A stretch of DNA of 64,000 bases, from assembly GCA_021521415.1 (NCBI GenBank), contig JAIQDT010005019.1, forward strand, positions 1 through 64,000, in the 5' to 3' direction. The translations under genes and the position numbers were made by a program. The notes beneath the pieces are model-generated. The model was not told where the DNA came from. It made no database searches and saw only the letters and a list, made by a program, of their open reading frames with translations. Numbering within the stretch: position 1 is the first letter of the stretch; every line of letters begins with the position of its first letter. This stretch comes from Bidens hawaiensis (Eukaryota > Streptophyta > Magnoliopsida > Asterales > Asteraceae). Positions 49,604 through 61,701 of this stretch are shown one piece after another.

Positions 49604-49988
49604 GGGAAAGTTAACATACACATTAAATTAATGTGTTAATTGTGATAATTAAGTAGAGTAGTTATATATACAAGTAAAGTAATTACATAATTATATCAAA
49701 AGTAATTATATAATTACACTATGATGTAATTACATACTTACTCTACTTGTATATATAATTACTCTTAGCACGTTAATTTAATTTTTATTTGGTCTCTAAA
49801 CCTTGTTTATATAAACCTACTAAAATGAAGCATTAGTAGACAAGAATTAAAGGGAAAATATAATATTAAAAAAAAATCGGCTATATAATCCGGGTTATAT
49901 TTGGGTAAGGGTATGTGGTTTCGGGTAATTAGGTCGCGTATCATCTAATCCCATACCAGATCTATACCCACAAAAAATATTTAAATTC

Positions 49989-50243
49989 TAAGGGGGGACG
50001 GGGCACCGCTTGATAAGCCACCCATCACGCGTGATGGCTCTTAGCACACCGCCGCCGGTCCTTTTGTAAAGCGCGAGGGGGAGTGTTGCGTGATGGTCAT
50101 CACGCAAGTGATGGGGTGGAAATCCATCACACCACCACCCCTAGTAAAAATCCATCACATATGATGAATTTGAGGTTGGTGATGTGGCACACCACCATTG
50201 AAGATGGTGTGTGATGAGCTTTGCACCACCCCCTCCCCCCTAA
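49989..50243. mobile_element. Tourist-like (PIF/Harbinger) MITE
   Basis: The element is 49992-50240 (249 bp) with inverted ends GGGGGGACGGGG and GGGGGGAGGGGG (right end reverse complemented). The 3-bp target duplication is TAA at 49989-49991 and 50241-50243. A 3-bp TWA duplication is diagnostic of PIF/Harbinger MITEs. The interior has repeated 'catcac' and 'gtgatg' phrases that can fold. Confidence 0.75.
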
Positions 50244-50659
50244 TCCTATACCCGGCCAATACTCGTTGGCAATCGGATATACTCGTCCTACATGTGTCAT
50301 GTATACCCGTCGAGCTCCGTTTGTTTTCCATCCCTTAATGATTCTAAATCAAATGGACATAAAGTCGATTTATAATATTTTACTACGAAAGTGCTATAAA
50401 TATATACGCATCACATAAGTAAAATTATATTAGCATTGCAAAATCAAGGATAAGTTAGATTGGGGTGATGGAATGAAAGAATGAACAAAACAAATAAGAG
50501 AATAAAATTGATTATTACAATTTATTTTGTCTTATTTAGTTAACTAGTGATAATATAATGAATTATTTTATTTTAGATTTTTGGTAGAATAAAAGGTGCA
50601 TGTATGAAATATAAATGATAAAAATACTCATATCTCAAAATAAAACAAAATAGCAATTT

Positions 50660-50985
50660 CTTTTTGCAATGGTCACGGTGGTGGTAGTGGTGTTGGGCCG
50701 ACAATAATGGTGGCGACGGTGGTTGTGGTCAGGCAGTGGCCATGGTGGTGGCAACGATGGTGGGGATGGTGGCGGCGACAACGATGGTGGTGGTAGCACT
50801 AGTGGTTAGGTGGTTGTGGCGATTGTAGTGGTGGCAACAACAGTGGTGGTGATGTGGTGGCGATTTGGTGGCGACTCGTGGTGGTTAGATAGTAATAATG
50901 TCAATGACAATGGCAACAGTGCTGGTGATCAGGTGGTGGTGGCAACGGTGTCGCAAGTGGTCAGGTGGTGGTGTTGAGAAAGTAG
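50660..50985 (+). repeat. Degenerate GGTGGY minisatellite
   Basis: About 325 bp dominated by GGTGG, GGTGGC and GTGGTGGT units, with strong strand asymmetry (G-rich on plus). No reading frame is conserved, so it is not treated as a glycine-rich protein gene. Confidence 0.75.
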
Positions 50986-51918
50986 AGTGAAAGACGAATA
51001 AAATGTAAAGGAGGAGGAAGTGAGAGAAATGATTTTGATGTAATAAGTTTCTTTATGTAATAGTTATTCAGCTTCATTGATCAACCAAACATTCATTTTA
51101 TTTATTCTATCATAATAACTCATTTCCTCATTTCCTTTTATATATTATTTTTGCATACCAAATATTATCTAAATAAAATAGATAATTTGATATCTCTGTT
51201 GTATAATATCTATTTAATGTGAGTTAGAAATTGAGGAAAGAAATGCATAAATCTCCAAGATTTCATCCTGTTATTTTTCGATAATTAAATCAATTTTATT
51301 AGTGTAAAAAATAGAATCAAAGATATAAGAAAAGCTAGGCTAAAAGCGAATCCACTCAATTGTAATTTGTAAGTAATCAAAAGAATTGTTGATAAACTTT
51401 TTATCGCCCAATACATGTCAACTCTACAATTTTTCTTACCTTCTGAAGTATACATTTTCATTTTATTTATTTTATGTGTGCTCCCTCTTGGTATATCATA
51501 TTCTCTGGTGTGTAAAACTGATTGTAAGCTACTCGAAGTCCGGCTAACTAAAACTTTAATCAAGTTAAGCTTAAACTAATTTGAAATTAAACTCTACCCT
51601 AGTCAAAAGTAAGTTTGCTTAATAAATGAGCTCAAAATCAAACTTCACTGATCATGCATGCTCAACTTGCCTCGCAAACCTAAACAATTAACTTTATTAT
51701 TTATTAAGTGTTGTTTTATATATTAAATATCTCTATATATATACTAATAACAATTATATATAAAGTTATAATAAAAGTAACTAAATAGTGTATATATTCT
51801 ATTTTATATACAAAAGTTACATAAACATATATAAAAGCTACTCTAAATGTATACAAAATTAATTATAAATTAATAAACAATAAAGTCAAGTTTGAGTTTG
51901 ACTTGGTTTGCTTACACC

Positions 51919-52949
51919 TCTTATAAAGGGAAAATTCTCAAAATATGTATTTATGAAAACAAATTTCAAGTTATATGTATTATTTTTAAAAAATTCCAGA
52001 AATCTGTATTATAAATTAGTCGTTACGAGTAGATTATGTTAACAGACGAGTATTTTGCATAGCCAATTAAAACATGCCACGCCGTTATAAACTAACCGTG
52101 ACGAGCACATTCACTAGTCATTTAGCTACACCGACTAAACAAGTTGCATGTCTCGTAATCAACGCCCACGAGTACTGCATAAATCGTTTAGTCGCGACGA
52201 GTAGATTGCAACTTTTCGAGACACGCGTTGTTTACGAAACTAACCATGACGAGATGTTTTGTATACCAAATATATCGAACCGGTTAGTCTTACAAGATAC
52301 TAACTGGACCGACTAGTTTGAAAGTTGAATTAGTCATTACGAGCAGATCATGGTCAACGACTAGTTCTTCAGTATACATTTCCTATACGAGTAGTTTATT
52401 ACCAGTAACTTGTCGCGACTAGCTTGACCTTATAATTTACTCGTGGCTATCGATTTAGTGATAATCCGATTTATTTAAAGAATATTAAAAATATTATGCA
52501 ATCCCTTATTTTTATGACATTTAAAAAAAATTATTATTTCATGTTCTTATTTACGTGAATTTCTATTTTATGTCGTTTTTCATAAAAATTATTATTCATG
52601 TGCCCTATTTATCGTGATCCTTATTTATATATCATCTTTTAAAAACATTATAATGTCATGTCTCCTATTTTTTGTGATCTCTTATTTTTATGTTATTGTT
52701 TATAAAAATTATTATGTTACATCCTCTATTTTTTGTGAGGCTTTGTCATATTTTATAAAAATATATAAAAAACAAAATCATAAATAATATTAAGTGTTTC
52801 AATATATTATTATTATGTTAAATTAATTTGAAAAACTTTTAATTGACTATGTTTATAATGTCTATTTCTAGAATTTTTTAAAAATAATACATAAAACTTG
52901 AAATTTGTTTTCATATAAATACATATTTTGAGAATTTCCCTCCTATAAA
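51919..52949. mobile_element. MULE-type foldback element with 9-bp target duplication
   Basis: The element is 51928-52940 (1013 bp). Target duplication: TCTTATAAA (51919-51927) and TCCTATAAA (52941-52949), 8 of 9 identical. TIRs are about 85 bp; both begin GGGAAA-TTCTCAAAATATG and share CAAATTTCAAGTT and TTTTTAAAAAATTC. No transposase. The interior holds two different arrays: 52015-52440 with repeated 'tagtcgttacgag/taaccgtgacgag' motifs, and 52490-52745 with four diverged units of about 75-80 bp ending in 'tttttgtga' or variants. Confidence 0.8.
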
Positions 52950-55900
52950 TTGTGTGTGAGAGTGATAGGGTTTTGGGACAGAGAATTGAAATTAACTTTG
53001 TTATTATATGGTGGCAGAATTTAGAAAAGGACTTACTCGAATGATGTTATGTAGTTTTCTTAATGATAGTAATATTTTTCTTAAAGGCCTTAATAATAAT
53101 AACTAATAATAATATTATTGCTGCCTTTCAAAAAAAAAAAAAAAATAATATTATTATTGCTATAATTAGTATAGCAATAAGAAGAATGATGAAAGTTGAG
53201 ACCAGACTAATCATAATCATCACTACATTTCATTGATTACAAGAATTTAGTAAATGACTTTCCCTATCTAGAAATCTTGGGTTGGGGAAAACATCTTTTT
53301 CGCTCTTTTAAACATGCAACACTTTCTAGACCATATACCCCTTCATTTTCGGGTTGATAGTAAAACTAAAAAACCACTCAGTTTAACGTAAAGTGGGGAA
53401 CTATAACTTCACCGTTAGATACGGAAAACCAAATAGACATGGAAACATTGACAACCACAGTAATCGAGTTGGTTGATGGGTACGGGCTAATTAAGTTTCC
53501 AAACAGTATTGGTGATCTACGCTTGAATTACACAATCTGAAACTAGAACCAAGACAAGAGTTGATTTAGTTGTTTCCATATCATGCAATTCCGGTCCACG
53601 AGGCTAACATTGTTAGAGCATTCACATCTTATATTTTTATTACCCTTTATTTCTAAAATATAAAGAGAAGTATAGATAGTATTTCACTTATTTAGCTTTC
53701 ACATTCTATTCATCTTACTCTAAAATATACAGTAGAGAGTAATAGTAATTCTTTCTATATAAAAGGTTACTATTCATAATTCTATATAATTATGTGAGTG
53801 TAGGAATATAAAAACACTTTTGCCAGTAAGATATAAATAGAAATAAAAAATGGTATATGAGATATTTATGAAATATACACAAAATTTAGAAAAAATAATA
53901 ATGTTTTAATTAAAATATACAAAATGTGTTGCTAAATGAAAAAGGCTTTTCCATTATTTTTATTTTTTTATGTGAGAGGCTTCCCCTCTTTCCCAACCCT
54001 TTCATTACCCACAAATCGACCATCTGCTATGAACTTTGCCAATGAGCACAAATCAATTCATGAATGAACACAAATATAAATAATTAAAAAATGTATGAAG
54101 CGTATGAATTAAAGAGACAAGATAACGCGGTTGCAAGTTGGTAATGACTCGTGTAGTGTAATTACACTATACCACGAAAATCAACTAGAGTTATTTTATC
54201 ACGCCACTTGTACAATTGTAGCTTACTAAATTACGCTAGCTAGTTATGATATTTAGTTATAATTATGCTATTCAACGTAATTTTCGTTTCTTCCTTTGCT
54301 TCGCATCTTAAAAGAGAGATATATGATCCATCTCCAACATATGTGTGTCTCGTTGAGAGGGTTTAGGGTGCAAGCTACCATATCTTGTGAAATTGATTAA
54401 AGAATATCTATGAAATGGCCACATTATCATTAGTTCTCCACTCCATCCATATTTATAGGCTTTCCTTTTTATGGTCAAAATCACGACAAACTTTTCGATT
54501 CGTACAAATCAACAGTAAAAAGTCAGTAATCACGTTCGTCAGAAATTCTTCTAATATTAAGTTTGACTCAAGCTCTTAAGTAAACTCATTGATACTTGGA
54601 CCTTTTAGGAGGTTTTCTTTGTGTTATTATTATACTCTTTTAGGTGTTTATAATTACTTAGTTAGGGTTGTGCAACAGGTTCGGAACCGTCAGAACCAAA
54701 CCGAAACAGAAAATGACTGAAAAATGAATCCGATCCGATCCGTTTATATATTGAAAAATAAAAGATGTTTATGATACGTGTTTCCAAGATGATGGCTATT
54801 TGTTTGCCATTTCATCGATCTGCCATCCACATATATAAAAATTTAAAACATTGACTTATTTGTCTTCTTTATTATGTGTGTGTGTCAAGATTGTCACTAA
54901 TATTTACAGCTGTGTTATCTTAACGTGTTAATATATTCAATGTGTATATGATTGATAAAAAGTGTATATGGCACACTTTTCATTTATCCTGTCTTTTTGT
55001 TGTTTCATTTAGTTGTGTTCATACATTTTGATCCAATATGTTCTTCTGGCTAATTGAAAAATACGTTATATATTTGTTTTCAGCATCTTATAATTTATGT
55101 TTCTTTAGAGTTGATTAAAAAAAGAATGTGTAGCTTGTAATAAGGTTTTAGTTTGATCATATGCACGATTCCACCTAACGGACTTGAATCTGGCGCAACG
55201 TAATTTGAAATTGAAAGATTGAATGTCACAACTGCTACTAGTTTTCATACTTCCCCATTACGTTAATGGATAAACAAGATGACATAATTCATGTTATATT
55301 TGTACGCAGTCGATAAACTTCAAACTAAATTAAGGTATATACTGCACATTATCAACTCAAGTATTAACATATTTAGTTTTATAGAAGCTATTTATGCATC
55401 CTTTTTATGTTCTTAGCACATTTTAGATGTTCACGTATGTTATTCATATCCTGGATATGGGCCTTCTAAGGCGATGAAGAATTTAACGGGAAAATCGACT
55501 CATTGTATCTTATTGAAGACTAATGATCAGCTTTTGGAAGAAAAGTTTTCATTGTAGTAAATTGGTATATTCTTTTGGCTTGATTTGTGTGTGAAGACCG
55601 AAGACTGAAGACCTATATTTATTTATGAGATATACTTAATTATTAATCATGAGATACATGATGTACGTTTGATTCTTATTTGTATATTTCAAGAAATAAA
55701 AATCAACCGCAAATCTGTTAATTAATCGGTCACAAACGCGCGGGTTCTAAAATTAATTGTCACAAATTTGTCAAGAAAAATAGCCACAAACTGGTCACAA
55801 AACTTTCTATCCATAACTTGCTATTGTTGAATTCAGTCGCAAAAAAATCCGTGGTAGCCAACTGAGATTTCCCACAGAGGTTTTTGTCATCACGTTTCTG

Positions 55901-56720
55901 GTTGCATAAGCCTTTCATTATCGATTTTTCACCGAAAGTGTGTCGAAAATATCCTTTTTCTAGCAGACTTGTGAAATAAATATTGATAAGTTATATGCAC
56001 AGGAAATAAGTTGTGTGGGGTTTTCTAGTTAGTTGAAAATGAATGAAAATGGTGATGTTTCTTGTTAAAGGGTCATGTGTTTTTGGTTTTTTTAATGGGT
56101 AAATTGTAAACTTTAACTTGCTTTCTTTACTATAACGAAGAAGAGTAACAACGAAGCTTTATATTTATCCAAATATTCAATCAACTTATGACATCTTTGA
56201 TGGAGGCTTATCTTTAAATTATGACCATGTTTCATGTTGAACATTTTTCTATATGTAATCAAATTTGGAGAAATTAACATAAGAATTTATTAAGAAAAAC
56301 TCCCTAACTATTTGTAACTTTATTCCACTAATTACATATCTCCTAATATTCACAAAATATACATAACAGATAGCTAACACTCTAGTATAGTATAAACTAT
56401 GCATATATAATGATATAAGAATCGTAATCATTAGAGACATCTACAATCACGGGTTTCAAAGTTCCGGTTAAAAATATAATATATCTCTTTTCTTCCACTC
56501 ACAAAACCCGTTCTTCCTCTCTTCTTGCCATATGATCTCCTATATATAAAGTGCCCATAAACGCCCTATTGTCGATCCTCTTATCCAAAACACACTCTCG
56601 ACAAATATGCATATGCATTTAATGTGAATATATTGTTAACCGTTAGAAACAGGTGAGGTTCAGTGTAGGGCCAAAAAGTTAACTAATTGAAATATGTGAT
56701 TATGTGAAGTACACTTCATC
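52950..56720. other. Intergenic DNA
   Basis: A/T-rich with no gene supported. Minor structure: a small inverted AATAATATTATT pair around a poly-A run (53105-53165), 'gagcattcacatc' at about 53615 (a common plant MITE start, partner not found), and repeated 'gtcacaaa' phrases at 55720-55800. Confidence 0.45.
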
Positions 56721-56727
56721 TAAATCA

Positions 56728-56900
56728 TTGGTTCTTGGCTCTGCTGAAGCCCCCACTGCTGCTACCCACACCAGGGGCCAGGCGTTAGAGGGGCGCTACC
56801 AACACCCCCCTTATCCAGTTTCTCTCTCTGCCACACGTCATAATATTATTGGTTCTTGACTCTGCTGGAGCCCCCACTAAAGCCCCCACACCCCTTAGTC
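56728..56900. repeat. Repeat with duplicated CTCTGCTG..GCCCCCACT module
   Basis: A block 'ggttcttggctctgctgaag' followed by cccccact (56730-56757) recurs as 'ggttcttgactctgctggag' plus cccccact (56851-56878). The GC-rich stretch between includes 'ggggcgctacc', resembling Tourist-type MITE ends. It is a likely MITE fragment about 230 bp upstream of the MYB ATG. Confidence 0.5.
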
Positions 56901-57063
56901 TAACATAACAAGTATTTGGAGAACCTCTAGGATATCTTTTCCATAAAAGAAAAACATAAGTCACTACTTTTCCAAGAATATAATTAAGTACCATTCCAGA
57001 AGGACATAAATAATCATATTTTAATTAATTAATAAAATATAGGAGGAGTAGCCATCTTGACAT

Positions 57064-57079
57064 TATATATAATATATGG
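57064..57079 (+). promoter_or_regulatory. TATA-like tract upstream of the MYB gene
   Basis: TATATATAATATATGG lies about 50-65 bp before the ATG. The position would give a very short 5' UTR, so the true TATA box may be elsewhere. Confidence 0.3.
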
Positions 57080-57127
57080 TAAGATACGAGCTGTTGTTAT
57101 GAGGGAGATTTTTTGGTAGATAGATCC

Positions 57128-58310
57128 ATGGGCCATCACTGCTGCACCAAACAGAAGGTTAAGAGAGGGTTATGGTCACCTGAAGAAGATGAAAAACTCA
57201 TCAAACACATCACCAATCATGGCCATGGCTGCTGGAGTTCTGTCCCTAAACTTGCAGGCTAGTACTCATATATATTTTTATCTTTGGCATGACCAAGATT
57301 AGGGTTTATGCTTTAGGGTATCAGTTTTCGGGTTTCTGGTGTAATGATGTTTCTTGAATTATGTTCTTGGAGTTATAATGTTGGTTTTGTAACATTTTGT
57401 GATTGAACTTTCAGGGCTGGAAAGGTGCGGAAAGAGTTGCAGATTGAGATGGATAAACTACTTGAGGCCCGATCTGAGGCGTGGTTCGTTCACCGAGCAT
57501 GAAGAAAGAACGATTATTGATGTTCATAGGATACTTGGAAACCGATGGGCGCAAATAGCAAAACATCTACCGGGTAGAACTGATAATGAGGTTAAAAACT
57601 TTTGGAATTCTTGTATTAAGAAGAAACTTATTGCTCAGGGTTTGGATCCAAACACTCATAACCTTCTTTCTCCACACCAGATCCCGGTTTTTAATGCTAA
57701 TAATAGTAAAAACATCGATTCCACTAAGCCGGTTTTCTCCATTATAAATAACACATCATCACAAACCAAAGATGTGAAAAAGGTCCAACCTTGTCGACCT
57801 CACTCGAATGCCAATGATCATGCCATGAGTCATAATTTGTTCGAAAATTCATTAACCCACCGGAGTTCAAACCTCAATTATCAAGACTACAATCTTGTTA
57901 TGAAGAATGATGCTAGGTATGATCAATCTACTCTAGGGTTTTCAAGCCAACATTTGGTTGATAGTACCAAAATGCCCATGTTATTGCCACTATCTTCTTC
58001 CTCGCAACCGCTTGATTTTGGGACCATTATGCAATGTTGGGCAGCGAACAACGATCTTGGAGAGGCTTTTGAGCCTGCAAGAAGACCAGAAGCGTACCAA
58101 GAAATGTTGCAGCCGACGATGGTGGGTCAAGCAGTGGTGGCTCAGGGCTTGGATTTGAGAGGTGGTGGTGTGGTCCAGAGTCAAACCAATGTGGATATGG
58201 GTTCATTTGATGGGTGTAACATTGACTTAGATTTCATGGAAGCTGCACTAATGCCCACACTGTATACTAATGTGGGATCTTTGGATCAGCTTGCATGGGA
58301 CTGTAACTAG
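57128..58310 (+). CDS. R2R3-MYB transcription factor
   Basis: Two exons, 57128-57257 and 57415-58310, encode 341 residues. Exon 1 starts [20 protein letters not shown] and covers most of the R2 repeat (Trp at WSPEED and CWSSVP). Exon 2 completes R2 ([19 protein letters not shown]) and holds R3 ([40 protein letters not shown]). R2R3-MYBs are nuclear DNA-binding activators or repressors. The MGHHCC start and the R3 sequence place it near the MYB26/MYB103/MYB61/MYB86 group, which includes regulators of secondary wall and anther development; the exact orthologue is not resolved. The C-terminus is acidic and Met-rich ([14 protein letters not shown]). Two oddities: the intron has a GC donor (CAG|GCTAGT) with acceptor TTTCAG, and the second intron usual in R3 is absent. 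LQRC is LERC here. Starting at the Met at 57399 would lose half of R2 and is rejected. Confidence 0.9.
57258..57414 (+). other. MYB intron with non-canonical GC donor
   Basis: 157 bp starting GCTAGT and ending TTTCAG. It interrupts the Gly codon after KLA, the conserved position of the first R2R3-MYB intron. The next GT (57262) would give a TAG codon across the junction, so GC-AG splicing is the only reading that restores the repeat. Confidence 0.75.
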
Positions 58311-58900
58311 GTTTATTGGTTTATTTTTTCTATTGTTTAGAGGCTAAATTTGTTATAGTCTTTATTGAATGTGTTGCTGTTTATAAATTGTTTGCTATGA
58401 CTAATGATTCAAAATTTAAACTTATTAGTAACATGGCCGGTTTAATACAAGCAAACTTTGTTGTATGATAACATTGAGGACAAATAGTGTCATATATAGT
58501 ACCAACATTTGTTTGTAGTATAGGTAATAGCTAGATCTCGAATCAATGTACTATGAAAGACAGCTTCAAGAACACGACAGATGTTTTCTTTTAGCAGTCC
58601 CATTTCGTATGCATTACCAGGGTGTGTAGATACACAACCCAATATAATGTAGGCTTTATAATTAGTAAGGGTTCGGGTTCGGATACGTTCTACAATCGTG
58701 ATGAGATCAGTTGAAATATTTCAATGACTCGAGAGAAAATTCAAATAGATAATTAATATATGTGTATATGAGAATGAATATATGTGTAGGTTCAGTTACA
58801 AAAACATGTATCATAATCATAAAAAAAAGCCTCTTTTATACAATTGGGAAATGCTAAATATATCACAATGTTTTAGTGGCACTTTAGGGGTTTGCAGTCA
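58311..58900. other. 3' flank of the MYB gene
   Basis: Probable 3' UTR and intergenic DNA, A/T-rich. No other feature is seen before the RT-like pseudogene. Confidence 0.5.
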
Positions 58901-58909
58901 TTAATTGAT

Positions 58910-60590
58910 AGGTTATATATGGGTGATACTTACATTAAATTCATCACTGGGGTTCAACAGGGGACCCTCTTAGGCTTCTCCTTTTTGCCTTAGTTCTGCA
59001 CCCACTTGTTCACCAAATCAAAGATCGGTGCAAACTTCTCTTTCATGCTTGGTACTTGGATGATGGTACGATTATCGGGGACACTAGAGAGGTGGCCAAA
59101 GCATTAGATATTATCAAATTCGAGGGACCTCGTTTGGGTCTTGAATTAAACGTTAAGAAAAGAGAGTTATTTTGGCCAACATGCAATGGGGTGAAGGTGC
59201 AGGAGAGGTTGTTCCCTTGCGGGATTGGAAGGTCGGGGCTGGATGTGAAACTCCTTGTTGGTGCTGTAAGCCGGGATGCGGGGTTTATCAGCAGTTTGGC
59301 TATGAAAAGGGCATCTAACCCTGTGGATCTGATGAGCTGTCTCCCAAGACTTCGGGATCCTCAATGCGAGCTTCTTTTGCTTCACTCATGTATGGGAGTC
59401 GCAAAGCATTTGTTCGGTTTGAGAACGTGTCAACCTATGTATGTGGGGAAGCTGTTTCTATATTTGACAATGGCTTTCGAATGGCGATTGAGGACGTCGT
59501 GGTTTGTGGGGGTCCATTCTTCGGGAATCTCCAATGGAGGTTGGCATCATACCTACCCGTTTTGGGGGGTTGGGTCTATGTTCGGCCGAGGATGTATCTA
59601 CATATGCTTTCGTGGCTTCGAGAGCACCATCGTGGTGTTTGCACGACCATATTCTTCGGGGTTGTGATATTTATGGGTTGGACTCTGATTATGGGTGTGC
59701 GATGGATCGTTTACGTAATTCACTTCCAGATTTTGATCTTAGCGGGTTCTCTAATAAGGACACCACCCTCTAAAGCCCAACATGTTGTGACGAGTGCCTT
59801 ATTTAGTCGAATCGTCCAGAGTTTAGACGTGAAGTTTGATCTATCCCCTCGCCAAAAGGCGGTGTTTGAATGCCTTCGGGCTCCTCGGGATCAGGATTTT
59901 CTAACGGCCATCCCCATTGAAGGATTGGGCCAGCATATGTTGGGTTTGGAGTATCAGGCTATCCTTAAGTATCGGTTAATGATCCCTATGTTCCCGACTG
60001 ATGAGCATTGCCCAATTTGTCGCAAGGTCTGTTTGGATTCTTTTAGAGACCATGCGGTGCATTGGAAAGAATTGTATGGCTTTGAATACAGACATGATTT
60101 GGTTAGGGATGTTCTATGTGATGTTCTTAAACGGGCATGGATTTCTGCTAAAAGGAAGCACATGTTAACTTTCTCACGAATCCTCTTGAAGGGAGGTCTA
60201 CTTTACGACCAGCTGATATTCTTGTGTTCGAGTGGGCAGGGGGAAAACACGCATGTGTGGATCTTACAGGTGTGTCTCCTTTTGATGGGCTCAGAGACTG
60301 TGGGTCTGTTGTGGGTCAGGCTGCGCTGAAGGCTGAGTCGGGCAAAGTTATTAAACACGAGAAAGCTTGTTTAATGAATCAACATGTCTTTCTCCCATTT
60401 GCTTTTGATACATTTGGTTTTCTGGCCCTAGAGGCTGTGAATTTTTTGAGTATGGTTCAGCGTGTCGTACAGGAACCTCTTCAGCTCCTAGGTCCCAAAG
60501 CTTCGTTTTTGGTAGGATTGGTTTTGCTATTCAAAAGAGGGTTTTGGCGCAGCTTGTTGCTCGTTTGCCTGCCACTTTTTTGTAATCGCT
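58910..60590 (+). pseudogene. Decayed plant RT-like gene (AWYLDDG family)
   Basis: Pieces in all three frames follow one family order: GVQQG with shifted LLFALVLHPLVHQI (about 58950), HAWYLDDGTIIGDT (RT catalytic DD, about 59045), DPQCELLLLHSC (about 59358), FFGNLQWRLAS, FGGLGLCSAEDVSTYAF (59560-59610), LSPRQKAVFECLRAP (59840), AIPIEGLGQHM (59910), CPICRKVCLDSFRDHAVHW (60008), RPADILVFEWAGGKHACVDL (60205) and a shifted RIGFAIQK/LVARLP end near 60580. I know this family from many uncharacterised plant proteins, notably in Asteraceae. It has an RT-type palm and a C-terminal zinc-knuckle-like CxxC..H..C. In this copy the last Cys is Trp. At least four frameshifts make it a pseudogene. The N-terminal half is missing. 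Confidence 0.75.
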
Positions 60591-60610
60591 TTGTAGTAGC
60601 TGAATGTTAA

Positions 60611-61701
60611 TTAACTCTTAAAATGTTATATTAAAAAGCAAACAATGCATTTTTATAGCAATCATAAATAGATTGATAATTATATTGTTACACGAGTAAA
60701 AATAAAAAAAGAAAAAAAAAACCTTAGGAGAATTCTAGGAATTTTTTTACCATTGCTTGCAATTGATGTTAGCCAGTAGTAACTTTATTACTAACGACCA
60801 TTTTCCACATCTGGACCAAAAGCCACTAATAAGTAGTAACTTAATAGTTACAACGGCCACTATAATTTATTTATGTATTTTTTTATCAATCACGTAAATA
60901 CCATGAAGCTTCAATCAACATATAAGGTTAAAAAAAAAAGAAAGATGTTCTAGTCATATATAGCTTTGGGTTGTTAGGATTATTCACCGCTTTTGGGAGA
61001 GAACAAGTTTTTCTGTCTATGACTCATTAAGATGAAACGGCATATTGAAGATGTTGAACAACTGAATGGTGGGGATATGAATGAACCACAATCCTGAAAT
61101 CTCATACCTTTTATAAATTCATTTGCTTTTACTTATGGATACCCCCACTTTCTCATAAATTTAACCCGTTTTTTCCTCCTCTCTACACTAAAAAAAAATA
61201 ATTCATTTTTCGTCTTAAAATTTTAAAATTAAATAACTAAAGATACCTTTTAATTGACAACAAACAAGTTCATATTACTATTTTCATATTACTATTTTCA
61301 TACGACTACTCGTGACACTATTCTATTATTATTTAACAATATTTTTTAGACATTAATTTGTTATACTCACAATATTAGGTTATCTTTAATTTTGTTCTTT
61401 TGCTTTAAATCTTTATATATTTAACATTTGCTTTTTAACTAAATTAATTTTATGTTTTACATATTTTATAAACCAATTCATCTGTTTATACTCAATTTAT
61501 ACAGTGATTATTTTTCCATTATTTATTCCATAATATAACACTTCACATGACTCATTAAAATTCAATTTTCACTTTTTTAAAAACGGATTCTCATTATAGA
61601 ACACGCAAATCTAACTAACGAGAACCTGAAGTTCTCTACAGTGTTTACATTTTATATTAAACATACTCGTTTTACAAAAAATAATCGTTAACATAGATAA
61701 A
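60611..61701. other. Intergenic DNA
   Basis: A/T-rich with no gene supported. A small tandem 'catattactattttcatatta' unit occurs near 61270-61300. No poly-A tail or target duplication was found for the RT-like sequence upstream. Confidence 0.5.

Larger units (their letters stand above)
49225..50340. mobile_element. MITE interrupted by a Tourist-type MITE and an AT repeat
   Basis: Outer ends AAGGATGACAATGGG and, reverse complemented, AAGGGATGGAAAACAAAC look like related inverted ends. Phrases such as 'cgggta', 'tatacc' and 'ggtcatg' inside resemble the GTAC-rich MITE class. An (AT)n run (49537-49601) and the element 49992-50240 lie inside. Ends are tentative. Confidence 0.45.

Noticed and set aside
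49429..49623. Minus-strand ORF with Tyr-Ile repeat
   Set aside because: Translation of an AT microsatellite.
50660..50985. Glycine-rich protein gene
   Set aside because: The GGTGGY tract has no open frame, no start context and no conserved unit phase.
57399..57414. Met at 57399 as the MYB start
   Set aside because: It lies in the intron before the TTTCAG acceptor; using it would omit the first half of the R2 repeat, which is present upstream at 57128-57257.
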